Notes: generated from the letters alone by a model not told the origin. Counted from the first letter of the stretch, positions 35,160-45,716 are shown. The stretch is 64,000 nucleotides of DNA from Chitinophaga sancti (GCF_034424315.1 NZ_CP139972.1:2666001-2730000); one strand, 5' to 3'. Program-made: numbers and translations.

Positions 35160-38100
35160 TTATTTCATGGAAAGGATGCTCATTACATCATCCAATTGCT
35201 TATTCAGGTCGCTGGTAGAGCCCCACCTGATAGCGCTCATTTTATATGAATAATTCAATGCGAACTCATTCACCGATTTTGAATTTGTTGCACTGCTAAG
35301 ATCGATGCCCGTTGAAGCGATAACACTGTGCAGCAGGTCATTTAGTTGCACCTCATTCTCTGCGTTGTCTATCCAGCCTCGTATCAGCTTGCGTTGCTCG
35401 TTGGCGAACACGGTGATTGCGGTATCTCCATCGCCGGCGGCAAAGCCTTCTTTCATAATGGTTTTCAGCTGCGGCAGCTTGATATTGTCATCTTTCATAT
35501 ATGCTTCGTTAATGGTATCCTTCAGGCGCATGCCCTGCTGGCGTATATGCTCTATAGCCTGGTTCTGGCTGGCCAGCCCTGCAGGCAGGTTCGACACGAC
35601 GGAATTGAGCTTGGTCAGCGCGAACAGCAGGTGCTTATCGGGATCATTGTTCGAAGGGGCGCGGGCAACGCCATGCTTCTGGTATTGCAGCTTCAATTGC
35701 TGTACAAATTCGGCCGACTTTCCTGCATCGGCGAAGTTGCGGGCAACCATCGTGAACATAGGGCGCAGGGTATCGTCGTAACCGATAACGTGGCGGCGGT
35801 CTTCATTTAGCTCCCGGTTCTTCGTTGCATGGAAACGCACTTTTATTTTTTTTGCCTTTGAATCGAACGAGGGCCGGCCCACAAATCTTAACTCTCCGGT
35901 AACGGTGTCGCGCACTATGCCGAATTTCTTCTTCTTGATCTTCTTTTTAGTTCCGGATGAAGAAGGCGACTTATATGGTTTACCCTTGGTGGTGCCGGCA
36001 GGGTCGTTATTGATCAGCGGGTTATTATTTACGTATTCGTACAGGTTCAAGCCATCTGCGGGCCCTGCGGGGTCGGCGCTCATCCACCTTCCTAGCCATG
36101 ATATGTAGTACCGGGCGCCGTAATAATACAATCCCGAAGAATCGTCGCATTCTTTTCCCGTAAAGCGGTATTCTTTGGGTTCCACATCCACCTGGTTATT
36201 GCCTGCAATAATGGCCGTTCCGCCAAAAGGATAAAATTCTTCATAGCTGATGATGTCTCCCGTTTCAGTCAGCTCGACAGCAACGGATTGGATCAATGTT
36301 TCAGCCTGGTACCGCTGCTGCCGCTGCTTTTCTCTTTTCGAATCGATGGTCCAGTACAACACATTCACGATATGTTTCTTGTCATCAACAACCCGTTCCG
36401 TCTGGCATTCAGATACAATGTTAGCGGGATCGATGCTGTTGTTGTACGTGCGTTTCACTTCGTAATTGCCGATATATCTTTTTTCATAGATTAGCAGGAG
36501 CCCGTCATTTACTTTTTGCGTGGTTACCTTTCGCACCCGTTCCCCGGCATGATCATATACATAGTAATCTGCATCATTTGCATCTTCGCGTGCTATAGTG
36601 GTGATGCCGGAGATATTGTTGCGGTAATTCCAGGTAATCCCGTAAAGATTATTTAGCTGCAGCAGGTTGCCGTCCGCATCGTAAGCATCCGTAGGTTCAT
36701 CCTGTGGAATGGCCCTGTTGGACGATGCGGGCACATTCATCACACGCGTCCATGATGCGGATTTAGCGGTATGATTCAGTTCCACAAGATTGCCTGAATC
36801 ATCATAGGTATAATGTTCAGCATAATTTTCGAGCTGTTGCTGGTCATTTAGGGGCGCGGTTGGACAAAGCTGTGCATAAATGCTCTGCTTGAAGCCGTTG
36901 GTATGTGTGTTCTTTTGGATGCCTATGTGTTGCCGCCCGGAAGCATTGATCAAACGATAGATCGCATCCAGCGTGTAACCCATCAATGGTTCCACCAGCT
37001 GATTATTACAGAACACATCTTCCTCCGAATAATCACGGCAACGGGTGAGGTTACCCACGGGATCATATGTGTACCAGGTATCCTGCACGTTCGAACGGTT
37101 GTCTGAACGCGTGGTAAGCAGCCGCTGCAAGCGTTCCGTAGCGGGTTCGTAAGTATATGCTGTTTTTGTTCCGCCTGCATAATACACGGCAAGCCGGCTA
37201 CCGGATGCATTGTAGGTGATGGAGCTGATATAGGTTTGCGTGGTATTATCCGGGAAGATGCCGTTCACTGTGTTCAGCTGGTTCATTTGATTGTATGTCC
37301 ATAGAACCTGTCCTTTATCCGGCATCTGCTCCTGCGTGGTCATTCCCGCAGCATTGTACTGGAAGGTGGTGACGAAGGCTTCTTTCTCAAGCGGAACTTT
37401 TTGCGGATCGTCCCAGTTGGGCTCCTGTGTGTATTGATCGAGAAAATATCTTGTTTGCTTTAATGGTTTCCCGGCGAACGAGTAGGAATCGATCAACAGC
37501 TTGCCGGCCTGGTCGTAATATGTATAGATGTTGCCGATAAGATTGTTTTTCGCAGCATCGGTAACCAGCTCGCCATAGACGATCCTTTCGGTGTATTGGT
37601 TAAGGGTCAGCGAGCCGTCACTACCGGTTACATATACGCCGGTGGGCCGTTGTAAGTGATCGTATTCCTGTCTTGTACAGAAACCGCGGGCATCCCATGA
37701 TAGAACGATATTACCGTATATGTCCGCAAATACCTGCTTCAACCCGGCATCGCAACTTTGCGTACGTGCCGGCTGATCGACCATCATGGGAAAGAGGTTA
37801 ATGAAGTTCTGGTAATCCGTTCCCGAATGACAGTTAGAATAATACAACCGCGGATCGGCAATGGAAAGATGCCGGCCATTGATATCGGGCACCGAGTTGG
37901 TGATGAGACCATTCTGCCGGAAAAAATCTGTCAGCTGCGGAATGAATTGCTGGAAAGGCTCGCTTAGTTCAAATGTAAAGTCAGGGGCATATACCTGCAC
38001 AGCCGGAGACGTCCATGCGCCATATTCAGGATATGGACCTATAACCAGGTATTTTTTCAATACCAGCTCATCCCACAATTGCTGGGATGTAACGCCGCTA

Positions 38101-41100
38101 CCATTCACCATCTCTTCAAATGCATTGGATGACACTTCGCCAAGATTGTTCTGGATGGAATAAAAAACATTGCCGGCGCTGTTCATTACTTCACGTGAAG
38201 GGGTGTTATAAAATACGGCGGCTTTATCCAGCGCATCTTTTTCATCTTTCTGCTGGTCCGTGGGATTGGCCGGGTAGTTCGCCATGAATGTCTTATAGAA
38301 TACGGAATCGCGAACAGTGTCATCCGTATCATAGCTGATGGTTTCCCATGATGTGAACCCGGTACAGCTGAAGAAAAGCTTTGGCGTATCGATGCGTATC
38401 ACCCGCAGCAACGGATCGTAATGTGTTACGGTTGGCGGAACGAGGTCGTCATCATCCAAAACGGTTTGCTGATCTTCAAAATCAGGCTTGTCTGAATAGA
38501 ACGGGAGATATTCCTGCGCAGGTTTCTTCTTATTGTTGTACACGACCTTGCCGCTAACCACCCAGCTTTGCGCGCCGCTGCCGCCGGCATAGCTTTTATG
38601 CTGGGTTATTTCACCCATGCCGTCGAAGTAAGAAATATCAGTAAGGATGATGCGGTCCTGCGGATTGATGCCGTTGCCATATTGCTGCCCCTGCAATACC
38701 ACGCAACGTGCGGGCTGCGGGTTTTCTCCGCTGGTGCAGGGTTGGCGCATATCTCCTTCTTCATAATAATAGTAGCTGCCTGCGCCCTGCAGGTATTCGG
38801 AAGGGTTATTCAATACATCGCAAAAACCTTTGTCGGGCATGCGCGTGTAGTGAACAAGGTCCATGTCACCGGCATATTGACCGTTCTCGTAACCATGCGA
38901 GGCGCTTACATACACTTTGCCCAGCGGATCGAATAATACCTGCGATACGTTATCGTTCGGACCAGTGAGCTGCCATGGCGACATGATGTAATAATCGATC
39001 AGCGCGGTGGTAATATTGTACACAGGATCTTTGCCCGGCGGAGTCGTTACGTAAGCACTGGTGCTGGTTTCGCGCAGGTAGTAGTTATCGTAACCGGCAA
39101 TGGCATTGGCATATAATGAAGATGTATTTGCCACAAAAGAATTCTCTGCTCTTTCGGGCATGTAGAATGCGTTGGCGTTGGTAAAATAATTTTGCACCAG
39201 TCCGCGGTTCCACCAATAGCCATCGTATAAATAATAGCCGCCAGAGTTTTCAATAGTAGCGGTATCTATCTTATCCCCATAAGCCTGTGTTATAAAACCG
39301 GGATCGAACACGGCTTCTTCCCTATGATGTATGAGCATGCGGTCTGGCAGGGGATCACATAAGTTCATGGCGCTTGTCTGACCGGCATTCCAGTAATAAG
39401 TGCGTGAATTTCCAAAGCATCGCGCCTGCACTTTTCCCTGCGTAAATGGCTGCGAATAAGAAATGACGTTGTTCATTGCATCGTTAACGATCGCTTCCAT
39501 CTGTGCAAAGCTGAAATACTGGCCCGGTACAATACTAACCCCGCCGGCTTCATATTGCGTCTGGCAGCAATCCACGCCGATCCACCGTGACGGCGCTTCC
39601 TGGTTAATGAAACCATTCCGGTTTATAGTGATGTACAGTTGCTGCTGCTGCGGGTAAATGATCAGTGCAGGATCGCTGCTGTTCCTTCTCGGGTAAAACA
39701 CCGAGGCTGTTTTCAGCGCATTATTATACTTGTCTGTTTCCAGTGTGAACTGGTGCTCCGTGCGCGGATCATTCGGCTGGCGTTCATAATTATAAGTGAT
39801 TGCTTCTGGCTCATAGCTGGTGAATACAGGTCCTGAAACGGAAGACGATTCCTGGAAAGACCTGATATAGGTGCAATGCTGCTCAACGGTATATGGATTC
39901 TTTTCCAGAGCGCTGCCATCCAGTCCATACACTTCACGGCGCAGCAATTTTCCTTTCAGCATCAGGCATGCATTTGCAACGACTGATGATGGCTGTTTTT
40001 TTATCGCATCATCAAGAATATACGCAGGAATCCCGCATTCATCGGGATCACCGTTGAAATATTGCGACTGGTATTGCAGCAGCAGGGCATCGCTTCCTTC
40101 CATAATGCCGGTGAGGTACCATTCGCGTGTATATACCGGTGCAACAATCAGCTCGCTGTTCACATCATTCACCGGGAAATCTGCCGGTGTGCCTGTGCTG
40201 CTGAAGGACTCGTATTGTTCGGCATCCCAGCTTTCCACGTAGCCGAAACCGAGAAATTCTTTTTGGTTATTGTCATAACAGCCTTCGTGGTAAGCGAATC
40301 TCCTGGTAAGCGTATTCCCATTCACGCTGTCAGATATGATCATTTTTTCCACCACCTGTACGGGAAAAGGGAGATGGGTGATCCATGGACTTCCTGCTTT
40401 TTTATCGCGCAAATAAAATTCAACAGAACTGCTGTATTTGAGCTTTGTGCTTAGCCCCAGGCCATTGCTCATGGCATATAACAGGTAAGGCTTTACACCG
40501 CTGGCGAACGGTTCTGCAATATCTTCTGCAAGAAAATCGTGGTAATAATGCGTTACTTCAGGCGATGTTTTGGTGAACACCAGGCAGGCGGTTCCATTTC
40601 CGTTGATGTCTGCGAAGCTAACCTGGTCTCCTGGAGCATATACATCAGGCAGTGTTATGCTGAACGCAGGCGCAAAGCTGTTTCCGGACTGGTTGATGTA
40701 TATCTCGGCCTGCGTGGAATACACTAAAACAACATCGGCACAGCCCGAGCCATTAATATCGGCCAGCAATACGGTGGGCTGCTCATTTTGCCTGAACGAC
40801 GGCGCATTACCAAGACGAATGACGTTGCCGAAATTTCCATGCCCCAGCGAAGGCCATACATTCACAGCGCCATTGAGCACGCTTACTCGGTGCTGCCCAC
40901 CATCGCCAAATACATCGGCAAAGCTGATATTTATATTGGGCGAATCGGGCGGAGATGGAAGGCCTTTCACCTTTATACGCTGTTCAGGCGCTGCAAAACC
41001 TTCGGTACCGTTTGAACGGAAATAGGTAACAGAATCGGAACCGATAGAGATCATGTCCGTTTTGCCGTCTCCGTTCAGATCGGCCATTTCAAATTCAAGC

Positions 41101-42611
41101 GATGATGATGATTGCGGTGGACGTTGCTGGAATTCAACAAAGTTATTCCAGCCTTCATCGCCTTCCTTCTTTGTATAATAACCGGAACGGTCGTTTTCGT
41201 TCACCACCAGTTCCAACTGGCCATTGCCATCAATATCGGTGATCAGGTTTCCGGGCGTAGTGAGATCACGGTCTGAAGGAAATGTATCCGGCGCTTCGGG
41301 ATAATCGTACACGCCGTTGCCCAGCGGCTGCCAGTATAAAGTGCCCGTGCTGTTGCTCATCAAAAACCCGGGAAGCCCTTCTCCATAAAGGTCCACAGGC
41401 ATATAGATATTTTGCCCCCCCGGAATTTTTCCTTCTTCATGCACCATCAGCTGCTTAAAATCCGGCGCTGGCGGGGGCGCGAACGATGTGTAGGAAAATG
41501 TTGCTGCGGCTGCGCCGGACACCCACCAGGTATTATCGCTGTTCAACCGGTATCCGGATTGCTGTACGGATGTTACAAAAGAGAATATATCGGTTTCATC
41601 ATGCGCCAGCGTTAATGCACGCACCAGCATGGGTTCCGTTCCCAGTTCTGTAAATGAATGGAAGAGCATGATACTGCTGCATAACCGGCAGGTGCGCACT
41701 TCGAAACCGGCGCGGAAGGTTGAAAAGCAGTCTTTTCTTGCTGGCCATGTGCGTACGGGCGTATAGGCAGGGAAATATGCCTGCCCGTTCCTGGGCAGAT
41801 CATATTCGCCATAGTTGAAAACGAGTTGGAATGCCCACTGTTCTTGCTGCTGCACATCGAAATAGTTGCCATATTGCACGATGTGCAGGTATAGCTGTGT
41901 ATCGTAATGATGCCCTGCTTTGTAGATGTTGTCAGGAATATTTTCTTCGTTCTCTCTTTTATAACTGAACTGGATCTTATTGCCTTTGCTGTCCGTTACC
42001 GATTCAATCAGCCAGCGGCAAACCTGCGTGGGCTCGGCAGGATTGAGGATAGAAGTATCGGCGCTTTTGCCGTATATGGTAACCTGGTTATCCTTGCTGA
42101 TAGTTTTCCAGAATATATTTTTCGTTGCATCGTTCTGCCATTGCTCTATCAGCGTGAATGCTTCTTCTTCCTGCTGCAGGTACGATGTTACGGAGTAGGT
42201 GATACTGTTGTCCGTTTCCTGCCGGCAAACAATAATGGTTTCGCCATGCAGTGTTTCTGTAAGCGGTACAAATTCAACGCCTTCGTTAAAGGCATATTTT
42301 TCTTTGCCGTTATACAAGGGTATACCGTTACGCATGATGATGCCGATATACGGAACATCCACGTTAAAGCCCAGGCCGAACGGGCTGTTTCCGCGCGAAG
42401 AATCATATACCAGTTGCAGTTGTGGCTCCAGGCCGCGGGCGGTTGTTATGGGGAGCGGAATGGAATAGCTGCCAGTGCCCGAGAACAGGTTGGTTTGAAA
42501 TGAATCACCAACGCTGGTAACAGCACCCCCGCCTTTGGGCAGCGAAATTTCCTGGATGGAAATTTTTGAGCCGGAGTCTTGACTGTCCGCTATTTTTTTA
42601 GTTTTGGTCAT
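35160..42611 (-). CDS. Tc toxin TcB-TcC fusion with variable C-terminal effector
   Basis: A 2483-residue protein joining TcB and TcC, which are usually separate genes. The N-terminus is the SpvB domain (LPKGGGAVTSVGDSFQTNLF, GLEPQLQLVYDSSRGNSPFG). FG-GAP-like TcB-propeller repeats follow (LADINGSGCADVVLVY, FADINGNGTACLVF), then RHS/YD repeats forming the cocoon. The RHS core lies near residues 2149-2205 (GARYYISWLGRWMSADPAG). The last 280 residues are the hypervariable part, opening with a basic linker (KKKIKKKK), which should be the toxin released inside the cocoon. No known toxin family is recognised there. It is the first gene of the operon. Confidence 0.92.
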   Translation of the reverse strand: MTKTKKIADSQDSGSKISIQEISLPKGGGAVTSVGDSFQTNLFSGTGSYSIPLPITTARGLEPQLQLVYDSSRGNSPFGLGFNVDVPYIGIIMRNGIPLYNGKEKYAFNEGVEFVPLTETLHGETIIVCRQETDNSITYSVTSYLQQEEEAFTLIEQWQNDATKNIFWKTISKDNQVTIYGKSADTSILNPAEPTQVCRWLIESVTDSKGNKIQFSYKRENEENIPDNIYKAGHHYDTQLYLHIVQYGNYFDVQQQEQWAFQLVFNYGEYDLPRNGQAYFPAYTPVRTWPARKDCFSTFRAGFEVRTCRLCSSIMLFHSFTELGTEPMLVRALTLAHDETDIFSFVTSVQQSGYRLNSDNTWWVSGAAAATFSYTSFAPPPAPDFKQLMVHEEGKIPGGQNIYMPVDLYGEGLPGFLMSNSTGTLYWQPLGNGVYDYPEAPDTFPSDRDLTTPGNLITDIDGNGQLELVVNENDRSGYYTKKEGDEGWNNFVEFQQRPPQSSSSLEFEMADLNGDGKTDMISIGSDSVTYFRSNGTEGFAAPEQRIKVKGLPSPPDSPNINISFADVFGDGGQHRVSVLNGAVNVWPSLGHGNFGNVIRLGNAPSFRQNEQPTVLLADINGSGCADVVLVYSTQAEIYINQSGNSFAPAFSITLPDVYAPGDQVSFADINGNGTACLVFTKTSPEVTHYYHDFLAEDIAEPFASGVKPYLLYAMSNGLGLSTKLKYSSSVEFYLRDKKAGSPWITHLPFPVQVVEKMIISDSVNGNTLTRRFAYHEGCYDNNQKEFLGFGYVESWDAEQYESFSSTGTPADFPVNDVNSELIVAPVYTREWYLTGIMEGSDALLLQYQSQYFNGDPDECGIPAYILDDAIKKQPSSVVANACLMLKGKLLRREVYGLDGSALEKNPYTVEQHCTYIRSFQESSSVSGPVFTSYEPEAITYNYERQPNDPRTEHQFTLETDKYNNALKTASVFYPRRNSSDPALIIYPQQQQLYITINRNGFINQEAPSRWIGVDCCQTQYEAGGVSIVPGQYFSFAQMEAIVNDAMNNVISYSQPFTQGKVQARCFGNSRTYYWNAGQTSAMNLCDPLPDRMLIHHREEAVFDPGFITQAYGDKIDTATIENSGGYYLYDGYWWNRGLVQNYFTNANAFYMPERAENSFVANTSSLYANAIAGYDNYYLRETSTSAYVTTPPGKDPVYNITTALIDYYIMSPWQLTGPNDNVSQVLFDPLGKVYVSASHGYENGQYAGDMDLVHYTRMPDKGFCDVLNNPSEYLQGAGSYYYYEEGDMRQPCTSGENPQPARCVVLQGQQYGNGINPQDRIILTDISYFDGMGEITQHKSYAGGSGAQSWVVSGKVVYNNKKKPAQEYLPFYSDKPDFEDQQTVLDDDDLVPPTVTHYDPLLRVIRIDTPKLFFSCTGFTSWETISYDTDDTVRDSVFYKTFMANYPANPTDQQKDEKDALDKAAVFYNTPSREVMNSAGNVFYSIQNNLGEVSSNAFEEMVNGSGVTSQQLWDELVLKKYLVIGPYPEYGAWTSPAVQVYAPDFTFELSEPFQQFIPQLTDFFRQNGLITNSVPDINGRHLSIADPRLYYSNCHSGTDYQNFINLFPMMVDQPARTQSCDAGLKQVFADIYGNIVLSWDARGFCTRQEYDHLQRPTGVYVTGSDGSLTLNQYTERIVYGELVTDAAKNNLIGNIYTYYDQAGKLLIDSYSFAGKPLKQTRYFLDQYTQEPNWDDPQKVPLEKEAFVTTFQYNAAGMTTQEQMPDKGQVLWTYNQMNQLNTVNGIFPDNTTQTYISSITYNASGSRLAVYYAGGTKTAYTYEPATERLQRLLTTRSDNRSNVQDTWYTYDPVGNLTRCRDYSEEDVFCNNQLVEPLMGYTLDAIYRLINASGRQHIGIQKNTHTNGFKQSIYAQLCPTAPLNDQQQLENYAEHYTYDDSGNLVELNHTAKSASWTRVMNVPASSNRAIPQDEPTDAYDADGNLLQLNNLYGITWNYRNNISGITTIAREDANDADYYVYDHAGERVRKVTTQKVNDGLLLIYEKRYIGNYEVKRTYNNSIDPANIVSECQTERVVDDKKHIVNVLYWTIDSKREKQRQQRYQAETLIQSVAVELTETGDIISYEEFYPFGGTAIIAGNNQVDVEPKEYRFTGKECDDSSGLYYYGARYYISWLGRWMSADPAGPADGLNLYEYVNNNPLINNDPAGTTKGKPYKSPSSSGTKKKIKKKKFGIVRDTVTGELRFVGRPSFDSKAKKIKVRFHATKNRELNEDRRHVIGYDDTLRPMFTMVARNFADAGKSAEFVQQLKLQYQKHGVARAPSNNDPDKHLLFALTKLNSVVSNLPAGLASQNQAIEHIRQQGMRLKDTINEAYMKDDNIKLPQLKTIMKEGFAAGDGDTAITVFANEQRKLIRGWIDNAENEVQLNDLLHSVIASTGIDLSSATNSKSVNEFALNYSYKMSAIRWGSTSDLNKQLDDVMSILSMK

Positions 42612-43652
42612 TGAGGTATCAATGTCGTTTAGTTAGCTACATTGCTAGTAATTGATCGATGGAGGTTACTTTGAGCGCTTTTACGGGAATTGTATTCTCT
42701 TTTAACCCCGGATTATCTTAGCAATAAACCAGGCATCGTTTAAGCTTGACCGGTGTCAGTACACCAGCAGGCTTAAATTTAATAATAGGTAGTAATTGCG
42801 TCATTTCATGACGAAAAGTAAGGGTGTTGATTAGCTGTAAGCTTTCAAATTTAATACTTGATTTTAGGAAAATTCGTCGGGTCAGAAATTCATAATGTGG
42901 TATAATCGTCTAATTAACATTGAATCGTTTTGAGGTGAACTTCCAATCAGGGATCAGGAAAAACAAGCTGTGAATTATAAAACTTTGGGATATTTCACTT
43001 GTCATCAAAGTCACATAGCCATAAAAGACATCGTATCACAAGCATTGTTGTGTATCTGACATTCTAAAACTTCTTTAATAAGTGACTAATATTCACAAAT
43101 ATAGTAAAAGCAGGTAATAAAAAGGCGCTGCTTTCTGAATTCTAAAAAAAATTATCCAACTATTTCCACACCTTTTTTTTATTCATCTACAATCCGTCTG
43201 TCATCTACATCAGCCACACACACTTTGGCACCTCTCTCAGCTGCCATCAGAGATACAGCTTCACTCCCTTCGCACCAAATTTCCTAATATCATCTACTTA
43301 TTTGAAAAAAGGTAGGATCCCCCCTTCCTCTCAAACCCGGAAAAACCTATAAAAAAAACCAATATGAAAAAATCTTGCCAAATGTAAATGGATTTGACCG
43401 GGGGCATTCTGAACTTTGCCGAAAATTTTTACAAAAAATAATGCCGATTCTATCTACTGTATCCTGTATGACCTGTCCCCCTTCTTAACCCATAATCGTT
43501 ATTACGACGGAGACTCCGCATACCTGAATGCCCGCCTTACTGTGAAAATTGCCCGTTTGAAGCCCGGGTAAGGCGCGGGATGGAAATGCGACATTATTTT
43601 ACGTTACATCCCCCAACATCAATATGCTATTAATATAGAAAACCTAAATAAA
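42612..43652. other. long intergenic region upstream of the Tc operon
   Basis: About 1 kb without a convincing gene, separating the leftward Tc operon from the rightward 43653 gene. It should hold the Tc promoter, but no good TTTG-N19-TAnnTTTG pair was found. It contains the duplicated scar at 43212-43299. A short open frame (about 43416-43571, ending AYLNARLTVKIARLKPG) may be a gene fragment of unknown origin. Confidence 0.6.
43212..43299. repeat. fused scar of SDR and alcohol dehydrogenase fragments
   Basis: Bases 43212-43250 are identical to 15588-15626 (inside the SDR remnant). Bases 43267-43299 match 16083-16115 (inside the alcohol dehydrogenase gene) with one mismatch. The 456 bases that separate the two pieces at the first locus are absent here, so this is an internally deleted copy in the same orientation. 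Confidence 0.85.
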
Positions 43653-44645
43653 ATGAAAAGAATGCTTCTTACCGGGCTACTGGCCGTCCTCTTCACAACA
43701 GAAGATGCCAGCGCTCAATTTGGTAAACTGGTAGAAAAGGCCAGGTCTGGTGCTGACAAAGCAAAAGAAATCAAGAGTAATGCAAACACAACAACTTCAA
43801 CAGTAAACAAAAAAATGGGACAAGTTAACATCTACTTTTCAAAAACCAGGTTTGGTGAAGGTACCACAGGTGCCAGCTCCGATTTTACAGAAGGAGATTA
43901 TATCTATGGACGGATCGTTTTCCCGAAGCCGCTCAAAGAATATGTATCTGACAATACAATCACCTTCGACGTTGCCCACAAGGAAGCCGATGACGACGAT
44001 TATAACGTAAACCAGGTAAAGATCGACGTTACAAAAGCCAACCAGGAAGCCAACCAGCTCGACTTTGATGTACTGGCAGACCCAAAACAAGCCACTACTT
44101 TATACGCCGACCATCTTCAGGCGCCATCACTTATTGTAATGGTAATGCAATACATACAGCCAGGTGTGAAAACGGAATTTAACTGGAAAGTGGAAGGCCT
44201 GGAAGGTACCTTCTACCTGACAACGAAGAACGCCCAAAGTTTTGCAGCATTTGTTGCGCCTATCCAGCAGAAAGCCAATTCTTTTGCCCAGAATGACGAT
44301 GCAATGAAAGCTGATCTGCCGGAAGAATTTGATCAGCCCAGCCATGCTTTTGCAGACCCTCAGCTGAGTAAAGCCAACATCCTGAAATACCTTCCTGAGA
44401 ACATCGAAGTTTTAAAGTTTGTAGTTGGCCCCGGCGATGATTATAAAGTGATGAAAAATGCACTGGGAGTGATCTTATACAAACAAACTGACCGTTATAT
44501 CATGGTGGCTTATAAAGATAAGAAGACGGGTAACTGTTATTATGACAACGTGATCTTTGAACGTCCTTATGAAGGCAACGGAAAGTATGGGAGCCTGAAA
44601 GTTCGCACCAACGGTGAACGTATCGATTGCAGCAAAATTAAATAA
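43653..44645 (+). CDS. secreted protein of unknown function
   Basis: A 330-residue protein with a signal peptide (MKRMLLTGLLAVLFTTEDASAQ, cleavage expected after SAQ or ASA) and no further membrane segment. The mature start is lysine-rich and helical (FGKLVEKARSGADKAKE); the rest is mixed alpha/beta with a C-terminal domain ending in RTNGERIDCSKIK. No family is recognised. It is followed after 24 bases by two lipoprotein genes in the same direction, so the three may form one unit in the cell envelope. Confidence 0.7.
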   Translation: MKRMLLTGLLAVLFTTEDASAQFGKLVEKARSGADKAKEIKSNANTTTSTVNKKMGQVNIYFSKTRFGEGTTGASSDFTEGDYIYGRIVFPKPLKEYVSDNTITFDVAHKEADDDDYNVNQVKIDVTKANQEANQLDFDVLADPKQATTLYADHLQAPSLIVMVMQYIQPGVKTEFNWKVEGLEGTFYLTTKNAQSFAAFVAPIQQKANSFAQNDDAMKADLPEEFDQPSHAFADPQLSKANILKYLPENIEVLKFVVGPGDDYKVMKNALGVILYKQTDRYIMVAYKDKKTGNCYYDNVIFERPYEGNGKYGSLKVRTNGERIDCSKIK

Positions 44646-44669
44646 TTAACTATATCCTAATAATTAAAC

Positions 44670-45686
44670 ATGAGAACAAACATTCTGGCAACATTTATTG
44701 CGACGATCTTTTTGATGTCCTGTAGTAAGGATAATAATGAAACCATTGATAACGACCCAAAAAAAACTACAGTATACGCACTTACTGGTGCAGCAGATGC
44801 TTCTGGCAATTACACGTCTAAAGTATGGAAAGACAACACATCTACTTCTTACGATGCCTCACTCAGGGATATTGCTGTAGATGGTAATGATATTTACGCG
44901 ATATCAAGTGGTTATATCCAGGCCTCAAAGCGCAATTACATCCTGCTTTGGAAGAATGGAAAGGCGGATACGCTTGCAACCTCCAGTGGCCAATTGCAGG
45001 CAATAGCCATCAATGTTTCAAATAAAAATGTATATGTCGCAGGTTACGAATCCGCCGGCAAGATAGTTTCTAAAATATGGAAAAACGGTGTGGCTACGCC
45101 CCTTAGTAGTGATGCCACTTTTGGAACTACGGTAAACGACATGGAAGTTGTAGGTGATGACGTATATGTGATAGGAGAAGCCATGTACGCCAACAACGGA
45201 TCTGTTCCAAATGTAGGGATGATTTGGAAGAATGGCCAGCCCACCAAATTAACTGATGCCAAATATTATGTTGGTCTATCTAAAGTTTTTGTTTCAGGGA
45301 GTGATGTATATGTGGGCGGAATCGAGTACAACAGCGCACAGGTAGCAGTAGCGAAAATCTGGAAGAACGGAACACCTACTATTCTCTCTGATGGCAAAAA
45401 CCAAACATATGTTTACGGTCTGTTTGTAGATGGTAAGGATGTATATGCCACCCTGGAAGAAAACATTGGTGCCATTAAAACAGGCAAGATATGGAAGAAC
45501 GGAGTGACTACCGAATTCAAAGATGGTAGCAATCCGGCAGTACCTTTTGAAATATTCCTAAAGGATAGTGTTGTTTATACTTTGGGCCAGGTTTCCAAGG
45601 ATATAAAATTATGGAAGAATAATGAAGGTACTCAGCTTACTAAAGACGCCCAATGGTCACAGCCCGGTACACTTATTATTAAATAA
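44670..45686 (+). CDS. lipoprotein with seven WKNG repeats, probable beta-propeller (copy 1)
   Basis: A 338-residue lipoprotein (ATIFLMSCSKDNN, lipobox MSC). After residue 40 it consists of about seven repeats of 40-50 residues built on V.G.DVYV.G....A.IWKNG, with WKN or WKD occurring seven times (VWKDNT, LWKNGK, IWKNGV, IWKNGQ, IWKNGT, IWKNGV, LWKNNE). Seven regular repeats of this length fit a seven-bladed beta-propeller. It is probably displayed on the outer membrane. A paralogue follows directly. Ligand unknown. Confidence 0.75.
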   Translation: MRTNILATFIATIFLMSCSKDNNETIDNDPKKTTVYALTGAADASGNYTSKVWKDNTSTSYDASLRDIAVDGNDIYAISSGYIQASKRNYILLWKNGKADTLATSSGQLQAIAINVSNKNVYVAGYESAGKIVSKIWKNGVATPLSSDATFGTTVNDMEVVGDDVYVIGEAMYANNGSVPNVGMIWKNGQPTKLTDAKYYVGLSKVFVSGSDVYVGGIEYNSAQVAVAKIWKNGTPTILSDGKNQTYVYGLFVDGKDVYATLEENIGAIKTGKIWKNGVTTEFKDGSNPAVPFEIFLKDSVVYTLGQVSKDIKLWKNNEGTQLTKDAQWSQPGTLIIK

Positions 45687-45716
45687 ACCTGCTGCAAACT
45701 TAATTTCAAAACATTT

